In this document: one piece after another, positions 15,774 to 25,124 of the stretch | Layout of the letters: every line of letters begins with the position of its first letter | Numbering within the stretch: position 1 is the first letter of the stretch | NCBI GenBank assembly: GCA_021803005.1 | Contig: JAJZQT010000006.1 | Location: 1,538-40,074, forward strand | DNA length: 38,537 bases | Source of the DNA: Actinomycetes bacterium | Lineage (GTDB): Bacteria > Actinomycetota > Thermoleophilia > BMS3ABIN01 | Direction of reading: 5' to 3' | Position numbers and translations under genes: made by a program | The notes under the pieces: generated by a model | Databases searched by the model: none | Told to the model about the DNA's origin: nothing | What the model saw: only the letters and a program-made list of their open reading frames with translations

Positions 15774-17093
15774 TCATCCGGCCAGGACATAACTGCGCCA
15801 TTCGCCTTCGAAATCGTTCCAGCTGATCCCCAGGACAGAGCTGAACACGTCGTTGACCAGGGCGTCCTGGCTCTGGCTGTCGTTCTGCCGCCGCTGAAAC
15901 TCACGCAGCAGTTCCATGACCTTGTCGTTGCCGTATTTAGTCTCCAGCAATGAGACCGCCGAGTCAGCCTCCTCGTATGCGAGTGTGGCGGCGTCAGTGG
16001 TAAGCAGCGCTGAAAAGCTTCCCGGTTGATAGATGTCACTAAGCGTGGGGCTGATGGCTCCGCCGCCGCGCAGCCGTTCCCTCAGCAGCGCTGTGTCTTC
16101 AATGCCGCCGACATAATCGGCCAGCCCCTCGACCAGGAAGGGTGGAGTGCGGTTGCCGCTCATCGGGAACAGGGCGATATGCGTGAGCTCATGGGCGATC
16201 ATCTTCCGGTTGTAGCCCGGGGAGGTCCCGGCGGTGCTGGAGAAGACTTCGGCGTCGATGATAATCTCGCCGCCCTGTTCGGCTTTTTCGCCGAGCATGA
16301 GTGAGGCGCCGCCGGTCCATTCCTGCCATTTTCCGGGGAAAGTCTGGTCGATCTCATCCTTGTTTTCATAGATTTTGACCGGCACCTTGGGAAATCTGGC
16401 GCCGGGGAAGACCGATTCCAGGCGCGGCATGGCGGCATCGGTCATTTCCTGGACCTGCCTGGCCACGCCGGCCTGTGCATGGTAAAGAACGATTGAGCGC
16501 TGGCCGCTCAGCACTTCGACCTTGCCGAAATCCTCGAAACGGGCGTAGCGTTTTTTGCCGAGCGCCTGCACGCTGGCGTCGCCCGAGAGTTTCCAGCCGT
16601 CAGGCCGCTTGACCAGGAAGTAGGCCGCGCGCCCGGGACTGGGGAGTTCGCTGAAGCTGCCGCGCAGGGTATATGAGGTGTCGACCTTTGCGGCAACGGT
16701 ATCCGGGGCCGTCTGGCTCTGGCTTACCAGCCGCAGGCTGAACTGGCCGAAGGGCACGGCGGCGAGGTTGTCGAAGCGCTGCAGCTCGGCGGCTGTGAAG
16801 GCCGGGTTGCCGGCATCGAGTACGCTGGCGAAGCTGTCGCGGTTCTTGTCGGTGAGCGCCTTGGCATAGGTGTCAAGAGCCGCCTGGATGCCATTATTAC
16901 TGCCAGCGCCGTTTGAGGCGCCGGTTGCCGTGGGCGTGGCCCAGTCGGTGTTCTGGGCCCTGTCGCCGACGCAGCCCGGCAGGACCAGCAATGCCAGGGA
17001 GGCAAGGGCCGCCAGGCTGGCCGGCAGCAAGCGCGTCAAAAGGATGGCTAAGCGCCTTTTCCTCAAATCCGTCCAGGCTGGGCAGGGCCTCAT
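15774..17093 (-). CDS. Peptidase MA-like zinc metallopeptidase lipoprotein
   Basis: A 439-aa protein with a signal peptide ending in a lipobox (LLVLPGC, Cys41), so it is anchored outside the membrane. The first half of the mature part resembles an NTF2-like domain (ALDTYAKALTDKNRDSFASVLD). The second half has the gluzincin motif HELTH near residue 303 with EGLADYVGG downstream supplying the third zinc ligand, typical of the peptidase MA-like family. Both histidines and the glutamate are present, so it is probably active. The substrate is unknown. It follows polX by 19 bp. The ATG has only a weak GGAT upstream; TTG codons a few residues on are possible alternatives. Confidence 0.85.
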   Translation of the reverse strand: MRPCPAWTDLRKRRLAILLTRLLPASLAALASLALLVLPGCVGDRAQNTDWATPTATGASNGAGSNNGIQAALDTYAKALTDKNRDSFASVLDAGNPAFTAAELQRFDNLAAVPFGQFSLRLVSQSQTAPDTVAAKVDTSYTLRGSFSELPSPGRAAYFLVKRPDGWKLSGDASVQALGKKRYARFEDFGKVEVLSGQRSIVLYHAQAGVARQVQEMTDAAMPRLESVFPGARFPKVPVKIYENKDEIDQTFPGKWQEWTGGASLMLGEKAEQGGEIIIDAEVFSSTAGTSPGYNRKMIAHELTHIALFPMSGNRTPPFLVEGLADYVGGIEDTALLRERLRGGGAISPTLSDIYQPGSFSALLTTDAATLAYEEADSAVSLLETKYGNDKVMELLREFQRRQNDSQSQDALVNDVFSSVLGISWNDFEGEWRSYVLAG

Positions 17094-17112
17094 AAGGTGT
17101 CTATCCAGTCTT

Positions 17113-18855
17113 TCACTTTGCAGGTTTTCCCGTTTTCGGACGCTTGAGGAATTTTTCGAGTTTTGCCGTGGTCAAAGTGTTCAGAACGGTGCCAGCCCCG
17201 ATCCAGCCGCGCCGGGCGGTGGCGATGCCATAGCGGAGCATGTCGAAATGAGCCGGCCGGTGAGCATCGCTGTTGATCACCAGCTTCACGCCGGCTTCCT
17301 GGGCCATGCGGGCGTGGCGGTCGTTGAGGTCGAGGCGTTGAAAATGTGAGTTTATCTCCAGGGCTGTTCCGGTGCGGGCGGCCATATCAATTAGTTTATC
17401 AATGTCAACTTCGTAAGGCTCGCGCCTGTTGATGAGCCTGCCGGTAGGATGTCCGATCGAGCGGACATACGGATTCTCCATGGCCGCGCTTAGACGCTTC
17501 ATGATCTGCCGGCGGCTTTGGTTGAAACCGGAATGTATGGATACGGTGACGAAGTCCAGCCGGGCAAGGTATTCATCCGGAAAGTCGAGGGCGCCGTCGG
17601 ACCTGACGTCGACCTCGGCGCTGGCAAACACATGGAAGCCCTTGAGCCTCATGTTGACCCGGGAGATCTCCTCCAGCTGCCCGTCGAGGCGCTCGGGCGT
17701 CAGCCCCTCAACCATTCCCAGCGACTGGGTGTGGTCGGAAATGGCCAGATACTTATAACCGCGTTCCTGGGTGGCGAGCGCCATCTCCTCGATGGTGGCG
17801 TGGCCGTCGCTCCAGTCGGAGTGCACGTGCAGATCGCCCTTGAGATCGCCGGCCTCGATCAGGCGCGGCAGCTTGCCGGCCGCCGCCGCTTCGATCTCGC
17901 CGGTCTCCTCGCGGAGCTCGGGCGGGATGTAATCGAGGCCCAGCAGGGCGTAGACTTCCTCCTCGGTGTCGCACTCGTGCACCTTGCCGGTGCCGGTTTC
18001 CTCAACCCCATACTCACTGACCTTGAGGCCCCTGGAGATGGCCAGCTCGCGCAGGGCCACATTGTGTTCCCTTGATCCGGTGAAATGCTGCAGGAGATTG
18101 CCGTAGAGGCCGTCTGGCACCACGCGCAGGTCGATCTGCAGTCCGGTGTGAGTTCGCACCGAACACTTCGTGGGGCCGCTGCCGATGACCTCGGCGACCA
18201 TGGGTAGTTGGCAGAAAACACCGGTCAGAGCTTCTGGCGCCGAGGCTGTGGCGATGATGTCGAGGTCCTTGACCGTCTCTCTCATGCGCCGGACGCTGCC
18301 GGCATAAGTCACGTTCCTGGCCTCGGGAACCTTCATGAGCGTCGCCACTGATTCTTCGGCGATGGGCAGCACCTCGCCCAGCAGCAGCCGGTGGCCGCGG
18401 GCGCGCAGGCGGCCGATCGCCTTGATGATGTTATCCGCGGATTTCTGGCCCATACCCGGAAGGGCGGCGATGCTGCCGTCGAGGGCGGCGGCCTCGAGTT
18501 CGGCCATGGTGGAAACGCCAAGCTCTTCCCAGACCTTGCGGGCGGTCCTGGGACCAACACCCTGGATCCGCTCGATCTCAACCAGCGCCGGCGGGTATTT
18601 CTGGAAATATTCCTCGAGTTCTCCCAGCTTGCCGGTGGCGACGATCTCTTCGATCTTGGCGGCGATGCTCTTGCCGATGTCGGGGATCTCGGTGAGGGCG
18701 CCGGCCCTGGCGCGCTCTTCAACGGAGTAGTTGAGCCCGGCGATCCGCTTGGCCGCTTTTTCCACGGAGATGACCTTGAACCTGTTGACCTCGTCAAGCT
18801 CCATCATTTCGGCCAGCGTATCCAGGATTTTGGCTATCTCTGTATTGCTGGCCAC
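17113..18855 (-). CDS. polX: X-family DNA polymerase with PHP domain (PolX)
   Basis: A 580-aa protein, the usual length of bacterial PolX, a repair polymerase for gaps with a 3'-5' exonuclease. Helix-hairpin-helix repeats occur at about 50-130 (TEIPDIGKSIAAKIEEI, RIQGVGPRTARKVWEELG). The polymerase palm shows GSVRRMRETVKDLDI near residue 190 with the metal-binding DLD. The C-terminal PHP exonuclease begins with DLHVHSDWSDG near 340 and has HTQS, ASAEVD, IGHPTGR and NSDAH metal-binding motifs, all intact. It starts with GTG 3 bp after the glycosyltransferase stop, with GGGGGTGA upstream. Why a repair polymerase sits between a GT4 enzyme and a secreted peptidase is not explained by known function. 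Confidence 0.95.
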   Translation of the reverse strand: MASNTEIAKILDTLAEMMELDEVNRFKVISVEKAAKRIAGLNYSVEERARAGALTEIPDIGKSIAAKIEEIVATGKLGELEEYFQKYPPALVEIERIQGVGPRTARKVWEELGVSTMAELEAAALDGSIAALPGMGQKSADNIIKAIGRLRARGHRLLLGEVLPIAEESVATLMKVPEARNVTYAGSVRRMRETVKDLDIIATASAPEALTGVFCQLPMVAEVIGSGPTKCSVRTHTGLQIDLRVVPDGLYGNLLQHFTGSREHNVALRELAISRGLKVSEYGVEETGTGKVHECDTEEEVYALLGLDYIPPELREETGEIEAAAAGKLPRLIEAGDLKGDLHVHSDWSDGHATIEEMALATQERGYKYLAISDHTQSLGMVEGLTPERLDGQLEEISRVNMRLKGFHVFASAEVDVRSDGALDFPDEYLARLDFVTVSIHSGFNQSRRQIMKRLSAAMENPYVRSIGHPTGRLINRREPYEVDIDKLIDMAARTGTALEINSHFQRLDLNDRHARMAQEAGVKLVINSDAHRPAHFDMLRYGIATARRGWIGAGTVLNTLTTAKLEKFLKRPKTGKPAK

Positions 18856-18858
18856 CGG

Positions 18859-19968
18859 TCACCCCCTGGATATTACCCGTTCATAGATCTTTCTGGTCTC
18901 GGCGGCCGTTGTCCGCCAGGAATAAATGGCAGACTGCTTCTTGCCCTTTTCGATGAGCTCCAGGCGCATCTCCTGCGAAGACAGCACCATCTCGATGGCT
19001 CCCGCCAGCTCGCCGGCGTTATGGGGATCGATCAGCACGGCGGCTTCCCCGACGATCTCCGGAATGGCGGTGGAGTTGGAGGTTACCACCGGCGTGCCGC
19101 AGGCCATCGCCTCCAGAGGCGGCAGGCCGAACCCTTCGTAAAGGGAAGGGAAAACGAGCACTTTCGCCAGGCTGTATATCGCCGGCATGTCGAAGTCGTG
19201 CACGTAACCGGCAAAGTGGACCCCTTCCAGATCGAGCCCGGCGAACGCCTCCTCGGGGGCGACCCGGCAATAATCGACGCCGGTGATCACCAGGTGCACG
19301 TCGGTGCGAACCCGGCGCAGCTGCCCGAACGCCTTGATCGCGGTGCGGATGTTCTTGCGGGGCTCGGTGGAGCCGACGCAAAGCGCGAAACGCGGCGGCA
19401 ACTGGTAGCGGTTGGTCACCTGCGCCAGTTCCGGCTCGTCGGTGATGGGCCGGAACTTTTCATTGACGCCGTCGGTGATGACGCTGACCTTGCCGGGATC
19501 GATACCGCTCCAGTCGAGGATGTCGCTGCGGGAGAATTCGGAGATGGTAATGACGTGGTCGGCCCCCTCGACCTTTTCCCGCAGGCGGCGCTCGTAGAGC
19601 CGCGCCCGCGAGGGGCTGTAGTAGTCCGACGCCAGCCGTACGAGGATGATGTCATGAAGGGTCATCACGCATGGGCAGGGCAGCCGCGAGGGCTCGGGAA
19701 GACCCATGTCCCGCGGGGAGTGGTAGACGTCGACCTGCCGTTCGGAGAGCTCCAGCGGTAACCGATACTCTTTATAGAGGTAATTGGCGACGCGTTCGGC
19801 ATAAGAGATGTTGTGATAGGAATCCCCCGCCATGCGCTGGTTCCGCGCGAAGAGCAGCACCTGGTCTCCCGGATTCAGCCTCCGCAGGTTCTGTACCAGC
19901 TCATGCGTATAAGTGGAGGTTCCGGTCCGGTGAAACAGGAGAGGGAGGCCTTCGATACCGATTCTCAT
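18859..19968 (-). CDS. GT4-family glycosyltransferase
   Basis: A 369-aa retaining, GT-B fold transferase. It has an N-terminal acceptor domain (GTSTYTHELVQNLRRL) and a C-terminal nucleotide-sugar domain with VGSTEPRKN, PSLYEGFGLPPLEAMACGTPV (the E-x7-E motif, near residue 276) and a final helix. It is likely to add a hexose or similar sugar to an envelope glycan or lipid; donor and acceptor cannot be read. AGGA lies 8 nt upstream of ATG 19968. First gene of a minus-strand run with polX; divergent from the wall hydrolase. Confidence 0.92.
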   Translation of the reverse strand: MRIGIEGLPLLFHRTGTSTYTHELVQNLRRLNPGDQVLLFARNQRMAGDSYHNISYAERVANYLYKEYRLPLELSERQVDVYHSPRDMGLPEPSRLPCPCVMTLHDIILVRLASDYYSPSRARLYERRLREKVEGADHVITISEFSRSDILDWSGIDPGKVSVITDGVNEKFRPITDEPELAQVTNRYQLPPRFALCVGSTEPRKNIRTAIKAFGQLRRVRTDVHLVITGVDYCRVAPEEAFAGLDLEGVHFAGYVHDFDMPAIYSLAKVLVFPSLYEGFGLPPLEAMACGTPVVTSNSTAIPEIVGEAAVLIDPHNAGELAGAIEMVLSSQEMRLELIEKGKKQSAIYSWRTTAAETRKIYERVISRG

Positions 19969-20240
19969 GTACCAAATCCTAACGGGTTAGGTGGCGTTTT
20001 TGAAGGATATGGGCATAAGGAGGATAACTCTTTTACAGGTGGCCCGCTGAAAAGGGTTAATACACTGCGCCGTCACTTCACATTTTTACGTGTTGCTTAC
20101 ATAGGAATGATATTAGTTACCGACCGCTGCCCCGAATCGATCACAGGATAGTCCGCAGGCTCCGGAATCTTTGCAGGACGGCCGGCAGTCTCGGGAATCA
20201 TTTGCCAGGGTAGGGGCGGGGCAAGCTCCAAGAGGTATTG
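19969..20240. other. Divergent intergenic region (272 bp)
   Basis: Separates the minus-strand GT4 operon from the plus-strand wall hydrolase and polysaccharide run. It is less GC-rich around 20030-20120. A weak plus-strand pair TTTACG-N17-TGATAT near 20087-20115 is the best promoter candidate. No -24/-12 promoter with correct spacing and no RNA gene was found. Start of the plus gene is preceded by AGAGGT. Confidence 0.4.
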
Positions 20241-23200
20241 ATGTTCAAGCGTGGCAAGACAAAAATCCTCACCGGCATCGCCGCGACCGCACTTATTGTT
20301 GCCGCCGCCGTCCTGTTCCTCCCCGGCTTTAGCGGCCGGACACCTCCACCGGAAACAAGCGGCGGTGATGTGGTCAGCGCCGGAGCGGATTTCCGGTCGG
20401 GCGATCTTGAAGGCACCAGCGTAGCGCCCTCCACCCGGGGCGGCGACCTGGCCCTGGCGCTCGACCCTGCCAGGGCGCAGGGCGGCTATGTCTCCGAGCC
20501 AGCCATGGCTGATTACCCCTTCAACGCGCTGGGGCTGCACTGGAAGGCGGACATGCCCGCCGGCACTGATGTCAATGCTGAGGTCCGCTTCAGTCAGGAC
20601 GGCGAGCAGTGGGGCGATTGGCAGCCGGTCGAGAAGAACGGGGACGAATTGCCGGATCACATCGACCAGACCAAATCGGCTGGCGAGACCATCGGCGACC
20701 TGGTGTTCACCGATGCGGCCCGTTACTTCCAGTATCGCCTGAGTCTCACCGGCAACTCCGCCGGGCAGTCTCCGGCCGTGACCAAGATGACGGCCAGCTA
20801 TATCGACGGCAAGGGCTATCACGAGTCGCTGCTATCAGCGACGAATATCGTCCGCAATGTCAGCGCCGCGCTGAGCCCGCCGGAGGCCAGCGCCAATCCC
20901 AATATCATCTCCCGCGCCCAGTGGGGAGCCAACGAAGCTCTTATGACCTGGCCACCGGAATATTTCCAGCCCAAGAAGATAGTCATTCATCATACTGTTA
21001 CAGCGAATGGCGATCCGGACCCGGTAGCCACGATCAAGTCAATATATTATTACCATGCCGTCAGCCTCGGCTGGGGCGATATCGGTTATAACTACCTGAT
21101 CGATCAGCAGGGCAGAATCTACGAGGGCAGGGCGGGCGGAAATGGCGTCAGCGGCGCCCACGCGCTGGGCTGGAACGATGGCAGCATCGGCATCTCCGTG
21201 CTCGGCAACTACCAGGTTGCCGACATCAACGGGGCTATCTACAACGCCATGGTCGATCTGATCACCTACGAAGCTAACTTGAATCACATCAATCCTTCTG
21301 GCTCGGATTATTTTGAATACTACGCGGGATGTAATGGTGGTTGTAATCCCACCGGCATCTACGCGCCCAACATACTTGGGCACCGCGACCTCGCCGGCAA
21401 CTATACTGCATGTCCGGGCCAGTATCTGTATGCTCGCATCCCGCAATTCCGCGCCATTCATTATGGACCCGATTTTGCCAATCCAATGCCATCGAGCTCG
21501 AACGAAACAGCCAGCAACCGTCCGCTGATCAGCGCCGACGTCATCGGCTCGACCATCATTCCGGAAACGATTTCGATGCAGCTCGACGGGGTCGATGTCA
21601 CCGCAGGCGCGACCCGGAACCCGACGTTGGTGAGTTACAGGCCATCGGTTGCGCTTGCCCCGGGAACCCATACCGTACATACGTACGTTGCCGACTCCTG
21701 GGGCTTTACCAAGACTGCGGACTGGTCGTTCACGGTCGCGGCTACCAATTATTCTCCACATGACTACCTCTGGACCTGGTACGACGGCGTCAACAGCCGC
21801 AACTGGGTGTTGATGGCCAACCCGGTTTCGGCCGGCAACGACCTCTTCTTCGATCTCTATGTCGCCGGCAGATATATGAACATGACTCCGTTCGCACAGA
21901 CCGATAGCCAGTGCCCGGGATTCTGCGGGGCCGGCAGGGTACAGGCAGGCAAGAGCATCACGCCGCTTTACAAAGGCATCATGGGCGGCCCGGTGGACGC
22001 CGCGTCGCTTACAGGCGCAAAGGCCATCACCAGCCAGCGCACGATCTGGGGACAGAATTCCTTCGAGGAAGTGCCGGGCTTCGATTCGCAGAGGCTGACC
22101 GACCATTACTACTGGACCTGGTACGACTCGGCCAGTGCCGGCTACAAGAACTGGATCCTGGTCGCCAACCCCAACGCCTCGACGGTCTTTTACAAGATCA
22201 AGATCGCCGGGAATGAGTACCAGCAGGGCACGATCAATCCGGGCGCCAGCGTGACGCCGATCTTCATGGGCATCATGGGTGGGCCGGTCGAGGTGCAGGC
22301 CTGGAGCGATGGCGTCGGTGGCGCCACTCCCGCCAAGATCATGGCTTCACAGCGAGTGCTCTCAAATGGCGGCTCGGCCTTCAACGAGGTTCCGGGCATT
22401 CCCGCGGCAGAGCTGTCCGACCGCTATCTTTGGACCTGGTACGACATGCAATCCGCCGGCGCCAGTGACTGGGTGCTGGTGGCAAATCCCACCAACGCTT
22501 CCGTCTATTACGAGATCTCGGTTGCGGGCCATCTTGTAAATACCGGAACGGTTCCCGCCGGCGGCCGGGTGACGCCGACATTCCCGGGCACGATGGGCGG
22601 TTCCGTCGAGGTGCAGGCCTGGACCGATTCCGGCAAGAGTGCGCCTGCGAATGTCATCGCCTCGCAGCGCGTGGTCTGGGGTCCATCCTTCGAGGAAGTC
22701 CCGGGCTACCCGGTATCTCAACTCAATTCTTCATACGTCTGGACCTGGTATGACCAGAAGAGCGCCGGCGCCACTAACTGGGCGCTGGTTTCCAACCCCA
22801 ACGCCTTCCCGGTCAACTACGAGATCAGGATCGCAGGCAACCTGGTTAACACAGGCACCCTGCAGGCTGGCGCCAGCACGGCCCCGACCTTCCCCGGGGC
22901 TATGGGCGGCCCGGTCGAAGTCAAGGCGACGACGACCTGCCCGTCGCCGCAACCGGCGAATATCCTGGCGTCGCAGCGAGTGCTTTGGAACGGCTACTTC
23001 AATGAGGTGACCGGGACCGTGCTCGACAGTGCCCCGGGAACGGGCAGCGGCTGCGGCAGCACGACCGTGACCTCCGACGCCGCCTTCGAGGTCAGGGACG
23101 GCAACGGCGTCCTGCTGACGACCCTGGCCGCGGGACAGACCGCCACGGTGGCCTACGGCGGCGGCTCTTATCTGGTGCAGACGAGCACCGGCTATTCCCA

Positions 23201-23933
23201 CACCGGCGACTCCTACATCAGGATGGCTTCCCCGACCGGCGGCATCATGCAGGTTACGTCCTATCATGACGTCCCCGGCTGGAACCCGGCGCTTGACGAC
23301 AACAGGTTCCGCGGCGCCATCGAGGTGCGTTACTCATCCGTTTCCGGCAAGGTGTGGGTGGTGAACGACCTGCCCCTCGAGGATTATCTCAGGGGGATCG
23401 CCGAGACCAGCTCCGGCGATTATCCCGAATACCTGAAGACGATGTCGACCGCCGCGCGCGGTTACGCCCTCTGGCACCTGAACAACGGCGGCAAGTACGG
23501 CAGCTCCGAGGTCTTTCAGCTCAAGAACAGCCGCAACGGCAATGGTGACGACCAGCAGTACCGTGGCTTCGGGCTGGAATCGCGATTCCCGGATCTGGTG
23601 ACCGCGGTTACGGCCACCAGCGGGCAGGCGGTGACCTACGGGGGCAACGTGGCGATCACGCCCTATTATTCCAATTCCGACGGCAGGACGCGCTCGGCCC
23701 TGGAAGCCTGGGGTATCGATTACTGGCCCTGGCTGCAGAGCGTTCAGGATCCCGACTGCGCCGGCATGACCCTAAACGGCCATGGCGTCGGCATCAGCGC
23801 CGTCGGGGCGCGGGCCCGCGCCGGCCGCGGCGACAGCTTCCAGACCATCCTCGGTTATTACTACACGGGAACCGCGGTGCAGCCCGTGGATACCAACAAG
23901 GACATCAGGATCGCGATCGCCAGCGTCTCCTGA
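20241..23933 (+). CDS. Giant wall hydrolase: PGRP/Amidase_2, WTWYD repeats, SpoIID domain
   Basis: A 1230-aa exported protein (ATG 20241, with AGAGGT upstream; the track counts a preceding TTG). It has an N-terminal anchor (about 8-30), a beta domain, then an N-acetylmuramoyl-L-alanine amidase domain (about 224-400): RAQWGANE, zinc ligand in IVIHHTVT, GYNYLIDQQGRIYEGR, GHRDLAG and ACPGQYL. An Ig-like domain follows, then four repeats of about 105 residues opening with WTWYD (near 510, 624, 730, 833) and containing NWILVANP and MGGPVEVQA. The C-terminal 290 residues form a SpoIID/LytB domain (LEDYLRGIAETSSGDYP, TAARGYAL, SDGRTRSALEAWG), a lytic transglycosylase fold. It may cut both peptide stems and glycan strands; repeats probably bind or space from the wall. 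It precedes the glycan export genes. Confidence 0.93.
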   Translation: MFKRGKTKILTGIAATALIVAAAVLFLPGFSGRTPPPETSGGDVVSAGADFRSGDLEGTSVAPSTRGGDLALALDPARAQGGYVSEPAMADYPFNALGLHWKADMPAGTDVNAEVRFSQDGEQWGDWQPVEKNGDELPDHIDQTKSAGETIGDLVFTDAARYFQYRLSLTGNSAGQSPAVTKMTASYIDGKGYHESLLSATNIVRNVSAALSPPEASANPNIISRAQWGANEALMTWPPEYFQPKKIVIHHTVTANGDPDPVATIKSIYYYHAVSLGWGDIGYNYLIDQQGRIYEGRAGGNGVSGAHALGWNDGSIGISVLGNYQVADINGAIYNAMVDLITYEANLNHINPSGSDYFEYYAGCNGGCNPTGIYAPNILGHRDLAGNYTACPGQYLYARIPQFRAIHYGPDFANPMPSSSNETASNRPLISADVIGSTIIPETISMQLDGVDVTAGATRNPTLVSYRPSVALAPGTHTVHTYVADSWGFTKTADWSFTVAATNYSPHDYLWTWYDGVNSRNWVLMANPVSAGNDLFFDLYVAGRYMNMTPFAQTDSQCPGFCGAGRVQAGKSITPLYKGIMGGPVDAASLTGAKAITSQRTIWGQNSFEEVPGFDSQRLTDHYYWTWYDSASAGYKNWILVANPNASTVFYKIKIAGNEYQQGTINPGASVTPIFMGIMGGPVEVQAWSDGVGGATPAKIMASQRVLSNGGSAFNEVPGIPAAELSDRYLWTWYDMQSAGASDWVLVANPTNASVYYEISVAGHLVNTGTVPAGGRVTPTFPGTMGGSVEVQAWTDSGKSAPANVIASQRVVWGPSFEEVPGYPVSQLNSSYVWTWYDQKSAGATNWALVSNPNAFPVNYEIRIAGNLVNTGTLQAGASTAPTFPGAMGGPVEVKATTTCPSPQPANILASQRVLWNGYFNEVTGTVLDSAPGTGSGCGSTTVTSDAAFEVRDGNGVLLTTLAAGQTATVAYGGGSYLVQTSTGYSHTGDSYIRMASPTGGIMQVTSYHDVPGWNPALDDNRFRGAIEVRYSSVSGKVWVVNDLPLEDYLRGIAETSSGDYPEYLKTMSTAARGYALWHLNNGGKYGSSEVFQLKNSRNGNGDDQQYRGFGLESRFPDLVTAVTATSGQAVTYGGNVAITPYYSNSDGRTRSALEAWGIDYWPWLQSVQDPDCAGMTLNGHGVGISAVGARARAGRGDSFQTILGYYYTGTAVQPVDTNKDIRIAIASVS
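21766..23010 (+). repeat. Four tandem WTWYD protein repeats
   Basis: The motif tggacctggtacgac or close variants recurs near 21771, 22111, 22431 and 22741, about 310-340 bp apart. Each unit encodes WTWYD, a tryptophan strand with ANP, an IAG strand, MGGPV and a closing SQR...EVPG. Divergence between units argues for old duplication. Related PWYD units occur in the 842-aa protein. Confidence 0.85.
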
Positions 23934-24056
23934 GGGACTCCAACCCGCCCTCCCACAGCATTGGCGCCTGTTCCAGGTCCACGGGTGCTGCTCTTGTGAT
24001 AAAATCTGCTTCCGCTCCACTAATACTCTTTTCTCCGATGCTGCTTGGCGGAAACA

Positions 24057-25100
24057 ATGGAAACCAGAACCGACATACTCGAGCTGCCTTCAGACCTTTA
24101 TTCCCGGAACATCATCATCTCCGAAGGAATAAAGAAGTTCAAAAAGGATCGGGGCCTGGAAAGGATCAGGGTTCTCGATCTGGGCGGCAGGAACGGCAAG
24201 CTTTCTCTTTTTCTGGACGCGGAAGACGAACTGGCCCTGCTCGATCGGAGGGAAGGCGATGAAGAGAATCTCATCGCCGGCGACGCCACCAACATGCAGT
24301 TCGGGGACGACTCGTTCGACGTGGTCACCTCGGGCGATGTCTTCGAGCATATCCCGCCCGATCGGCGGGACCGATTCATCCGGGAAGCGCTGAGGGTCTC
24401 CAGCGGGCTTGTGATTGTCGCCGCTCCCTTCGCGGATGGCCAGAACGAGTACGCGGAACGGGTAGTGAACGGTTACTATAAACGCCTGACCGGCACAGAC
24501 CACGAATGGCTGGCGGAGCACATAGAGAACGGTCTGCCCAGTGCCGGCGATCTCGAGAGTTTCTTCAGGAGTGAGCGGGTCGGCTACTCGCAGTGCAAAT
24601 CAAACAACACCGACAACTGGATGATCCTGCAGTCCCTGATCTTTTATTTTGTCCACTTCACCGCCTTCCAGAAAAATGACGAGGTTCTCAGGAGCTTCTT
24701 CAGGACCTACAACGAGAACATTGCCTCAATTGAGGACGAGGCGGCGGATTGCTACCGGAGGATCTACTTCATTGCCAAAAATGGGGAATTTGACTACTCC
24801 TTCCCTTATGTTTTTGACCGCAAGGCGAAAATCGACCTGATTGATGAGGCCTTTATCGTCCTGGCTGAAGCCGCTGAGGCGATGACGGCGGAATTTGTCT
24901 CCCTGCACGGCCATATCCGGCAGCAAACCGATGCCATCCACACCCTCGAAAACCAGCTGCGGGAAGCTTACCGGGACGTTCTCAAAGCCCAAAATGCCGC
25001 CAAGCGGCAGGAGCAGGTCATCCTGACCATGAGGGCCTCCAAATTCTGGCAGGCAAGGGAAGCACTGGCAAGAATCGTCTCGTTCGCCAGGCGCCGATAA
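24057..25100 (+). CDS. SAM-dependent methyltransferase with C-terminal coiled coil
   Basis: A 347-aa protein. The class I methyltransferase core is near the N-terminus: motif I VLDLGGRNGKLS, an acidic post-I site (LALLDRR), DATNMQFGDDSFDVVTSGDVFEHI and a VIVAAPF strand. The rest is helical, ending in a coiled coil (about 285-335) and the basic tail SKFWQAREALARIVSFARRR, seen in polysaccharide-modifying enzymes that may cap or size chains before export. ATG 24057 has GGCGGA upstream; the track start is TTG 24045. Directly upstream of wzm/wzt-like genes, so methylation of the exported glycan is a fair inference. Confidence 0.88.
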   Translation: METRTDILELPSDLYSRNIIISEGIKKFKKDRGLERIRVLDLGGRNGKLSLFLDAEDELALLDRREGDEENLIAGDATNMQFGDDSFDVVTSGDVFEHIPPDRRDRFIREALRVSSGLVIVAAPFADGQNEYAERVVNGYYKRLTGTDHEWLAEHIENGLPSAGDLESFFRSERVGYSQCKSNNTDNWMILQSLIFYFVHFTAFQKNDEVLRSFFRTYNENIASIEDEAADCYRRIYFIAKNGEFDYSFPYVFDRKAKIDLIDEAFIVLAEAAEAMTAEFVSLHGHIRQQTDAIHTLENQLREAYRDVLKAQNAAKRQEQVILTMRASKFWQAREALARIVSFARRR

Positions 25101-25124
25101 TGATGCTCAGCCACAGCCCCCTGT

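Noticed and set aside
19969-20240. Sigma-54-like sequences in the divergent intergenic region (for example TGGCGTTTTTGAAG)
   Set aside because: The -12 GC is missing or the spacing is wrong.
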